Program-made: the position numbers and the translations under genes | Notes under the pieces: model-generated | Seen by the model: the letters and a program-made list of their open reading frames with translations, nothing else | Told to the model about the DNA's origin: nothing | Databases searched by the model: none | Shown here: positions 1 to 5,168 of the stretch, one piece after another | Numbering within the stretch: position 1 is the stretch's first letter | Layout of the letters: every line of letters starts with the position of its first letter | DNA from: Candidatus Ectomicrobium neotermitis | GTDB taxonomy: Bacteria; Elusimicrobiota; Endomicrobiia; Endomicrobiales; Endomicrobiaceae | Reading direction: 5' to 3' | DNA length: 6,192 nt | Assembly (NCBI GenBank): GCA_031283745.1 | Contig: JAITBH010000082.1 | Span: 1-6,192, forward strand

Positions 1-144
1 ACTTTGCAAATCTGTCTTTGAAGAACTTCCCATCAATCACTTTTAACCAAATTCCCTAACTTTTACTGACTCAAAAGAGCGTTAAAACAATTTCTTTCCT
101 ATCTTTTTGACTGCTACTCTGTCAAGCCGACTTTTATACTAAAA

Positions 145-170
145 CCCTCACAAATTCAGGGCTATTTTTT
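145..170 (+). terminator. Possible weak intrinsic terminator
   Basis: CCCT at 145-148 can pair with AGGG at 158-161 around a 9-base loop, and TTTTTT follows at 165-170 after a three-base gap. An AAAA run at 141-144 lies on the other side, so the structure could also act for - strand transcripts. The stem is only four pairs, which is weak for a Rho-independent terminator. It could end an upstream gene and so separate it from the yraN transcription unit. This is a shape-based inference. Confidence 0.3.
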
Positions 171-173
171 GTA

Positions 174-179
174 TATAAT
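174..179 (+). promoter_or_regulatory. Candidate -10 element of the operon promoter
   Basis: The hexamer TATAAT matches the sigma-70-type -10 consensus exactly and sits about 37 bases before the yraN start, which would put the transcript start near 185-187. The matching -35 position at 17-base spacing (151-156) reads CAAATT, which is poor, and the TG of an extended -10 is one base off. No other promoter candidate was found in the following 6 kb, so this is the best site for driving the whole gene string. The -10 match is seen; its use as a promoter is inferred. Confidence 0.35.
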
Positions 180-202
180 GCTCACTCTTTAGCTCAAAAA
201 CA

Positions 203-208
203 AGGGGG
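203..208 (+). promoter_or_regulatory. Ribosome binding site that decides the yraN start
   Basis: The purine run AGGGGG resembles a Shine-Dalgarno sequence. It lies 8 bases before the ATG at 217 but only 2 bases before the in-frame GTG at 211. The normal spacing therefore favours the ATG at 217 as the start of yraN. Confidence 0.5.
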
Positions 209-216
209 TCGTGGAT

Positions 217-666
217 ATGTGGATAACTAAGTTTTTTGAGACGGTAAAAAGGTTATTTGCGGGCAAAATTTTTAGGTCAAAAGAGATCAAAAAAGAGCCT
301 TGGACTTCCCGAGCTGAGGGTATAAGGCGGGAAAATGAGGCAGTAAAACTCTTAAAAAAGCGGGGTTATAAGATAATAGAGAGGAATTTTCGGGCTTATA
401 AGGGTGAAATAGATATAATTGCAAAGCACAAAGGGGCATATGTTTTTGTAGAGGTCAGATATAGAAGCTCGACTTTTGCAGGCGCCCCCGTAGAAAGCGT
501 CCGCAAAGCTAAGCAGCTCAAAATTATAAAGACGGCATTGGTTTATATAAAAAATCATCGTTTGCAAGATAAAGATATTCGTTTTGACATAGTTGCTTTA
601 TCCCCGCAGGGGGCCGAAGTGTTTGAAAACGCCTTTATAGTCAAAAATAAGCGCTTCTTCGTATAG
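217..666 (+). CDS. YraN/UPF0102 family nuclease-like protein
   Basis: This encodes a small cytoplasmic protein of the YraN (UPF0102) family, which has a restriction-endonuclease-like PD-(D/E)XK fold. Its substrate and cellular role are not established, although a role in DNA processing is usually suggested. Numbering from the GTG at 211, the family core begins near residue 35 (AEGIRRENEA) and includes G65-E66-x-D68 followed by V78-F79-V80-E81-V82-R83. This matches the conserved GEIDLI...VFVEVK pattern, with Arg in place of the usual Lys, as also seen in the E. coli protein. A later RFDIVAL segment is typical too. About 30 residues precede the core, making the protein longer (149-151 aa) than the usual 115-130; the extension is basic and amphipathic (WITKFFETVKRLF). 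The ATG at 217 is chosen for spacing from the ribosome binding site; GTG at 211 is the alternative. yraN often follows rnhB, but the left edge here shows no sign of it. A 46-base gap precedes the next gene. Confidence 0.88.
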   Translation: MWITKFFETVKRLFAGKIFRSKEIKKEPWTSRAEGIRRENEAVKLLKKRGYKIIERNFRAYKGEIDIIAKHKGAYVFVEVRYRSSTFAGAPVESVRKAKQLKIIKTALVYIKNHRLQDKDIRFDIVALSPQGAEVFENAFIVKNKRFFV

Positions 667-712
667 AGAAGGGCAGTTTTTGACATTTTGAGCAGGTAAA
701 AAAGGAGGGAGT

Positions 713-1411
713 ATGGAAGTTTCAGAGTTACTTAGATTGAGCGGAGTAGTAATTGTAGTGCTGGGTCTTTTGTTTAAGTTCAACCCCTTATTGGTCGTCT
801 TGGTCGCGGGAGTTACGACTGGTCTTGTTTCCCACTTGTCTTTGGTTGAAATTTTGGAAGCGATAGGCAATGCTTTTGTCTCAAACAGAGCAATGTCTAT
901 GTTGGTTTTAACTTTGCCTGTTATCGGCATATGTGAACGTTATGGTTTAAGAGAGCAAGCCGAACATGTCATCAAAAAGATCGCCGCAGCGACAACGGGA
1001 CGTGTTATCTCTTTATACATTCTCATCAGGCAGGCAACAGTAGCAGTCGGCTTAATTATCGGAGGACATCCCGCTATGGTCAGACCTTTAATTTCCCCAA
1101 TGGCTGAAGCGGCGGCGGCAGCTAAAAGTATAAAGGAACTGCCCCCATCTTTGGTGGACAAAATCAGGGGAATGGCAGCCTCAAGCGAGAACTTAGGCAA
1201 CTTTTTTGGGCAAAACATTTTCCCCGCAGCCGGAGGCGTCATTTATATCGTAAGCACGATGTCTAATGCCGGCATAGTTATTGAGCCAATAGATGTGGCT
1301 TTATGGTCTATACCTACAGGCATAGCAGCTTTGATAGTGGCGGTGGCAAGGTATATGGTGTTTGATAAACAAATCAGCAGAGAAATAGAGAAGTTAGGAG
1401 GTGCAAAATGA
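713..1411 (+). CDS. DUF969 family membrane protein, 5-oxoproline transporter subunit
   Basis: This 232-residue integral membrane protein belongs to the DUF969 family, regarded as one of two subunits of a 5-oxoproline (pyroglutamate) transporter with DUF979 proteins. Hydrophobic stretches suggest membrane segments near residues 8-21, 24-42, 58-76, 97-118, 170-190 and 193-216. The segment between the fourth and fifth is polar to amphipathic and carries GGHPAMVRPLISPMAEAAAAA (117-137 region) and SSENLGNFFGQN (158-169), which look like the family's conserved, possibly substrate-lining parts. The start is set by an AGGAGG ribosome binding site at 703-708. The stop overlaps the next gene's start as ATGA, which suggests coupled translation and a fixed ratio of the two subunits. 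Pcp, which produces 5-oxoproline, is encoded two genes on, in agreement with the assigned substrate. The family call is confident; import versus export, and substrate, rest on family knowledge and context. Confidence 0.88.
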   Translation: MEVSELLRLSGVVIVVLGLLFKFNPLLVVLVAGVTTGLVSHLSLVEILEAIGNAFVSNRAMSMLVLTLPVIGICERYGLREQAEHVIKKIAAATTGRVISLYILIRQATVAVGLIIGGHPAMVRPLISPMAEAAAAAKSIKELPPSLVDKIRGMAASSENLGNFFGQNIFPAAGGVIYIVSTMSNAGIVIEPIDVALWSIPTGIAALIVAVARYMVFDKQISREIEKLGGAK

Positions 1412-2376
1412 AAGCATTATTGTCTGCCATAACTCTTGAACATCTTTACCTCAGTGCCGGCATTGTTTTGAGAATTTGTGCGATTCAGTCAGTTGCTGAC
1501 AAGAAAAACCCTCACCGCATAGGCACGGGGCTGTTTTGGCTATTGTTTGGTTTAACCTTTCTAACAGGCAATTTCATCGATCCAAAAGCCGATCCTGCCA
1601 TAAATCGTCCCTACTATATAGCGGCGGGGTCTATGGTTGTAGCGATGACTGCCATTGCTTGCCTCAAGAAAATAAGCGTGGGCTTTTATAATGAGTCCAC
1701 TAAAACTCAAAAATTGGAATACAGGGCAAGGTTTGGTAACGCCATTTTTATCCCTCTTTTGATCATTCCTATAGTGATTTTCAGTCTTTCCATCGCTTTT
1801 AAGATAAATGCCTTGATAGGTCTTGGTATAGGGGCAGTGATAGGTTTTATAATTGCAATATGTATGACCCGGCCAAAAGCTGTTCAAATGTCTAATGAAG
1901 GACGCAGGGTTATAGACGCTATCGGCTGGGCAATCATTTTGTCTCAGTTCTTGGCTGCACTGGGCTTTTTGTTTAACAAAGCAGGTGTTGGAGAAGTTAT
2001 AGCGGTTTTGGTCAGCTCGGTGATTCCTGAAAACAGCTACTTGATGTCAGTCGTAGCTTATGCCTTAGGCATGATGATCTTTACAATGATAATGGGAAAC
2101 GCTTTTGCTGCTTTTGCCGTCATAACCACGGGGATAGGCATACCCCTTGTCATCAACCTTTTTGGGGCAAACCCCGCAGCAGTTGGGGCTTTGGCTATGG
2201 TTGCAGGGTATTGCGGAACTTTAATCACGCCGATGGCAGCTAATTTCAATGTTGTTCCTGCCGCCCTTTTAGAGATGAAAGATAAGAACGGAGTCATAAA
2301 AGCACAGCTGCCGATGGCTTTGATAATGATAATCGTCAATATCATCTTTATGTATATTTTCGGGATGATTAAGTAG
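1408..2376 (+). CDS. DUF979 family membrane protein, 5-oxoproline transporter subunit
   Basis: This 322-residue, very hydrophobic protein is a DUF979 member, the larger partner of the DUF969 protein encoded just upstream. About ten membrane segments can be estimated, near residues 11-29, 40-56, 68-86, 110-131, 134-153, 171-189, 196-228 (perhaps two), 231-251, 256-275 and 301-320. The loops hold small and polar residues. The region NAFAAFAVITTGIGIP (231-246) and GTLITPMAANFNVVPAALLEM (from about 270) resemble the conserved helix-break motifs of ion-coupled anion carriers, which fits transport of 5-oxoproline, a small carboxylate; that comparison is mine and not tested. An AGGAGGT at 1396-1402 lies inside the 3' end of the upstream gene and places the ATG at 1408, overlapping its stop by four bases. 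A 14-base gap with a strong ribosome binding site leads to pcp. Length is normal for the family and nothing looks broken. Confidence 0.88.
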   Translation: MKALLSAITLEHLYLSAGIVLRICAIQSVADKKNPHRIGTGLFWLLFGLTFLTGNFIDPKADPAINRPYYIAAGSMVVAMTAIACLKKISVGFYNESTKTQKLEYRARFGNAIFIPLLIIPIVIFSLSIAFKINALIGLGIGAVIGFIIAICMTRPKAVQMSNEGRRVIDAIGWAIILSQFLAALGFLFNKAGVGEVIAVLVSSVIPENSYLMSVVAYALGMMIFTMIMGNAFAAFAVITTGIGIPLVINLFGANPAAVGALAMVAGYCGTLITPMAANFNVVPAALLEMKDKNGVIKAQLPMALIMIIVNIIFMYIFGMIK

Positions 2377-2390
2377 GAAAGGAGGAAAAA

Positions 2391-3002
2391 ATGGCAAAAC
2401 TTTTGATCACAGGATTTGAGCCTTTCGGAGGGGAGTCCATAAACCCTGCTCAAGAAGCAGTAAGGAAGTTTGAAGGACGCAAGATAGCGGATATAGACAT
2501 CGAGGTGCGTTATTTGCCGGTAGTTCATGGAGGCTGCTGGACAAAACTTGAAGGTTACATCAAAGAGGTTAAGCCCGACATCGTTATAAGTGTAGGTCAG
2601 GCATCGGGCAGATTAGACATTAGCCTTGAGAGGGTAGCCATCAATGTTGACGATTTCCGCATACCCGACAACAGCAATAAGCAGTTCATCGATGAGCCGA
2701 TAGTTAAAGGGGGACCTGTCGCATACTGGAGCACCCTTCCTATAAGAAATGCACTCAACTCTCTCCGTGCCTCAGGCGTTCCCGCTTCCATATCAAACAC
2801 AGCTGGAACCTATGTCTGCAATCATCTTTTCTATAGGCTGATGGACTACATAGCACAAGACAATCAAAACATTCGCGGCGGTTTTATTCATATTCCATTC
2901 TTGCCCGAACAGGCGGCAAAGTTTCCGGGCCAGCAGCCGAGCATGGGTATGGAGACGATTTTGAAGGGTCTTGAGCTGATCATAAAAGCTTGTGCTGCAT
3001 AG
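2391..3002 (+). CDS. pcp: Pyroglutamyl-peptidase I
   Basis: This cytoplasmic cysteine peptidase (family C15) removes N-terminal pyroglutamate (5-oxoproline) from peptides and proteins. The 203-residue length is normal. The N-terminal signature LLITGFEPFGG is at residues 4-14. The catalytic triad is complete: E80 in LERVAINVDDFRIPDN, C143 in SNTAGTYVCNH, and H167 in GGFIHIPFLPEQ, each one position from the Glu81, Cys144, His168 of the Bacillus enzyme. The start is well fixed by AAAGGAGG at 2378-2385, five bases before the ATG. It lies 14 bases after the DUF979 gene. Since the DUF969/DUF979 pair is thought to carry 5-oxoproline, the three genes probably form a unit that takes up or disposes of the product, or works on pyroglutamyl peptides. 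No 5-oxoprolinase gene (pxpABC type) is seen in the window, so the fate of the released 5-oxoproline is open. folK begins 3 bases after the stop. Confidence 0.96.
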   Translation: MAKLLITGFEPFGGESINPAQEAVRKFEGRKIADIDIEVRYLPVVHGGCWTKLEGYIKEVKPDIVISVGQASGRLDISLERVAINVDDFRIPDNSNKQFIDEPIVKGGPVAYWSTLPIRNALNSLRASGVPASISNTAGTYVCNHLFYRLMDYIAQDNQNIRGGFIHIPFLPEQAAKFPGQQPSMGMETILKGLELIIKACAA

Positions 3003-3005
3003 AAA

Positions 3006-3503
3006 ATGGTCAACAAAAATGTTTTTTTGGGTTTGGGGTCAAATATAGGGGACAGAGGGGCTAACTTAGAGATGGCTTTATCGCTGCTTGCGGGATTTGG
3101 CTATATTAAAATTGAAAAAATCTCCTCGTTTTATGAAACCGCCCCGATAGGTCCTGACCAAAGGAACTTTTACAATGCAGTTATTAAATGTTCGACACAG
3201 CTTTTCCCCCATTGCCTGCTTTTTGTCATCAAAAACATCGAGCAGGTGATGGGGCGTAAAAAAACTATCAGATGGGGCAGCAGGATAATCGATATAGACA
3301 TCTTGTTTTTTGGAAATGAAAGTTTAGTTAGCCCAAATCTGACCATTGCACATAAAGAAATAGGAAATAGGCTTTTTGTTTTGATACCGCTATCAGAAAT
3401 TGCACCCCGTTTTAAGTTCCCATCAACAGGCTGCACTATAGAAAGCTATCTAAAACAGCACTCAAAAGCTCTAAAAAGCCAAAAAGTTTCTATCGTCAAG
3501 TAA
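3006..3503 (+). CDS. folK: Hydroxymethyl-dihydropterin pyrophosphokinase (HPPK)
   Basis: FolK transfers pyrophosphate from ATP to 6-hydroxymethyl-7,8-dihydropterin, the step before dihydropteroate synthase in folate synthesis. The protein has 165 residues, the usual size for a stand-alone HPPK. The opening FLGLGSNIGDR motif is at residues 7-17, SSFYETAPIG at 40-49, and the HPPK signature RWGSRIIDIDILFF at 89-102, with R93 and the magnesium-binding D96 and D98. The closing IAHKEIGNRLFVLIPL region is at about 119-134. No folP, folB or folE is next to it, so the rest of the pathway must be elsewhere. Unlike most neighbours it has no visible Shine-Dalgarno sequence; the ATG is 3 bases after the pcp stop, so re-initiation by the same ribosomes is likely. 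It sits before panB, whose enzyme uses a folate as one-carbon donor, which gives the pairing some sense. Confidence 0.95.
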   Translation: MVNKNVFLGLGSNIGDRGANLEMALSLLAGFGYIKIEKISSFYETAPIGPDQRNFYNAVIKCSTQLFPHCLLFVIKNIEQVMGRKKTIRWGSRIIDIDILFFGNESLVSPNLTIAHKEIGNRLFVLIPLSEIAPRFKFPSTGCTIESYLKQHSKALKSQKVSIVK

Positions 3504-3519
3504 AAAAAAGGAGACAAAG

Positions 3520-4317
3520 ATGCCTAAAACAATACCTCAAATAATTCAAAAAAAAGCTGCAGGCTTAAAAATTTCAATGCTTACTTGTTATGACTATTCT
3601 ATGGCGAGGCTTTTTGCCCAAACAGACCTCGATATGATTTTGGTAGGCGACTCGCTTGGAAATGTAAAACTGGGCTATAAAAACACCTTGCCCGTGACGG
3701 TCAAAGATATGATTTATCATGCAAAATCAGTCAAAAGGGGCAATGACAAAGCCTTGATAGTGTGCGATATGCCATTTATGTCCTATGAAATATCAGCTCA
3801 CGAGGCACTCAAAAATGCTGGGGAGATAATCAAAAAAAGCGGGGCAAATGCAGTCAAAGTTGAAGGGGGGGCAGAAATAGCTGGGACAGTAAAAGCTTTG
3901 ACCGATGCCAAAATTCCTGTTATGGGCCACTTGGGTTTGACCCCTCAGGCGGTCAACAAGTTTGGAGGGTTTAAGGTTCAAGGACGCGGCGATGAGGCTC
4001 AAAATAAGTTGATAAGCGATGCAAAAGCCTTAGAGGAGGCAGGATGTTTTTCAGTGGTTTTAGAGGCAGTCCCTCAAGATTTGGCAAAAAATGTCAGCCA
4101 GATACTGGAAATTCCTACCATCGGCATAGGGGCGGGCAAGTTTTGCGACGGGCAGGTTTTGGTTAGCGACGATATGTTGGGTGTTTTTGAGGACTTTACA
4201 CCAAAGTTTGTTAAGCAATATGCAAACCTTTCGTCCATAATAAGGCAGGCAGTCGATACCTATATAAAGGAAGTCAATGACGGCACCTTCCCCGCAGAAG
4301 AGAACTCATACAAATGA
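3520..4317 (+). CDS. panB: 3-methyl-2-oxobutanoate hydroxymethyltransferase (ketopantoate synthase)
   Basis: PanB adds a one-carbon unit from 5,10-methylene-tetrahydrofolate to 2-oxoisovalerate, giving ketopantoate, the first committed step of pantothenate and CoA synthesis. The 265-residue protein has the standard length and an intact (beta/alpha)8 active site: LTCYDY at 21-26, VGDSLGN at 42-48 with the metal ligand D44, CDMPFMSYE at 82-90 with D83, VKVEGG at 112-117 with K113 and E115, GHLGLTPQ at 136-143, GGFKVQGR at 149-156, and the general base E182 in LEAVP. The IPTIGIGAG stretch and the following DGQVLV are typical. AAGGAGA at 3508-3514, six bases upstream, fixes the ATG. Its stop overlaps the panC start as ATGA, so the two are almost certainly co-translated. 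Ketopantoate reductase (panE or ilvC) is not in the window. Confidence 0.97.
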   Translation: MPKTIPQIIQKKAAGLKISMLTCYDYSMARLFAQTDLDMILVGDSLGNVKLGYKNTLPVTVKDMIYHAKSVKRGNDKALIVCDMPFMSYEISAHEALKNAGEIIKKSGANAVKVEGGAEIAGTVKALTDAKIPVMGHLGLTPQAVNKFGGFKVQGRGDEAQNKLISDAKALEEAGCFSVVLEAVPQDLAKNVSQILEIPTIGIGAGKFCDGQVLVSDDMLGVFEDFTPKFVKQYANLSSIIRQAVDTYIKEVNDGTFPAEENSYK

Positions 4318-5168
4318 AGATAATTAAAAAACCCAGCGAGCTTAAAAAAATAGCCCTCAAACACCAAAAAGCCCGCGACCAGATAGGCATAGTTCCCACT
4401 ATGGGTGCACTCCATGAGGGGCATATATCCTTAATAGAGCAATCCTGCCGCAACGACGATATAACCATAGTCTCCATTTTTGTAAATCCCACCCAGTTTG
4501 GACCTAATGAAGATTACCTCAAATATCCCAGACCTTTTGATAAGGACCTCGCTGTCTGCAAAGCCAGCCACGTTGACTATGTTTTTGCCCCCAGCGTCAA
4601 AGATATGTTTGGCGCTGACCATAAAACCTTTATTGAGGTTTTTGATATGCAGGATATTTTGTGCGGGGCGACAAGAAAGGGGCACTTTAGGGGGGTGGCT
4701 ACTGTTGTTGCTAAACTTTTTAACCTTTCGATGGCAGACAATGCTTATTTTGGGATGAAAGATTTCCAGCAGCTGAGGCTCATTGAAAAGATGGTTAAAG
4801 AGCTAAATTTTGCGGTCAAAGTCATCGGCTGCCCAATAGTCAGAGAAAAAAGCGGAATTGCCCTTTCAAGCAGAAATACCTATCTGACCGCCTCGCAAAA
4901 AGAAGATGCCTGTTTGATAAGCAAAACCCTCAAAGCCGCCGCCGTAGATTTTGCTAAAGGGATAGATGTGTCTGAAATACTGGAAAAGTCCACAGCAGTT
5001 TTTGACCAAATACCTCAGTGCAAAGTTGAATATGCCCAAATAGTGGACTTTTATGATCTGACCCCTATAGAGCCGGATGATAAAAAAGCAGTTTTCCTTG
5101 TAGCTGTGCGGGTGGGCGGGGTGAGATTGATAGACAATATAATTCTGGCAAGGAAACATTCGAAATGA
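4314..5168 (+). CDS. panC: Pantoate--beta-alanine ligase (pantothenate synthetase)
   Basis: PanC joins pantoate and beta-alanine with ATP, through a pantoyl-adenylate, to give pantothenate. The protein has 284 residues, as usual. Visible motifs in order are VPTMGALHEGH at 27-37 (the HIGH-type nucleotide-binding signature), FVNPTQFGPNEDYLKYPR at 56-73, GHFRGVATVV at 123-132, FGMKDFQQL at 146-154, REKSGIALSSRN at 177-188 (the KMSKS-like region), and VGGVRLIDN near the C-terminus. Two positions differ from the common pattern: Met148 where Glu or Gln is usual in FG(E/Q)KD, and Ser180 where Asp is usual in DGLAxSSRN. Neither proves loss of function. The start overlaps the panB stop by four bases, behind a weak AGAAGAG, and the stop overlaps nadB in the same way. 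panD, which supplies beta-alanine from aspartate and often neighbours panC, is not seen here. Confidence 0.96.
   Translation: MKIIKKPSELKKIALKHQKARDQIGIVPTMGALHEGHISLIEQSCRNDDITIVSIFVNPTQFGPNEDYLKYPRPFDKDLAVCKASHVDYVFAPSVKDMFGADHKTFIEVFDMQDILCGATRKGHFRGVATVVAKLFNLSMADNAYFGMKDFQQLRLIEKMVKELNFAVKVIGCPIVREKSGIALSSRNTYLTASQKEDACLISKTLKAAAVDFAKGIDVSEILEKSTAVFDQIPQCKVEYAQIVDFYDLTPIEPDDKKAVFLVAVRVGGVRLIDNIILARKHSK

Larger units (their letters stand above)
1..216. other. Left-edge non-coding region upstream of yraN
   Basis: No convincing gene is seen here. On the + strand, two frames stay open from the left edge to stops at 44-46 and 57-59, so the 3' end of an upstream gene could lie there, but the peptides are too short to recognise. 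On the - strand an ATG at 33-31 opens a frame running off the left edge for 11 codons, without a good ribosome binding site. A perfect TTGACA lies on the - strand at 125-120, but no good -10 follows it. The right half holds a weak hairpin with a T-run and a consensus -10 hexamer, listed separately. An in-frame TAG at 190-192 limits how far upstream yraN can start. Confidence 0.6.

Noticed and set aside
1..33. Possible start of a divergent gene on the - strand
   Set aside because: Only 11 codons are visible, there is no adjacent ribosome binding site, and the TTGACA at 125-120 has no good -10.
680..685. Consensus TTGACA in the gap between yraN and the DUF969 gene, as a possible internal promoter
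   Set aside because: At 17-base spacing the -10 position (703-708) is AGGAGG, the ribosome binding site, so no promoter can be supported.
598..930. - strand open frame of 110 codons across the yraN end and DUF969 start
   Set aside because: It overlaps two well-supported + strand genes, its product resembles no family I know, and it reads as an antisense shadow.
2058..2528. - strand open frame of 156 codons across the DUF979-pcp junction
   Set aside because: Its hydrophobic parts mirror the DUF979 membrane segments, and it crosses the strong pcp ribosome binding site and the pcp start on the other strand.
4498..4758. + strand open frame of 86 codons inside panC in another frame
   Set aside because: It lies wholly within panC, whose frame holds all the family motifs, and it has no independent support.
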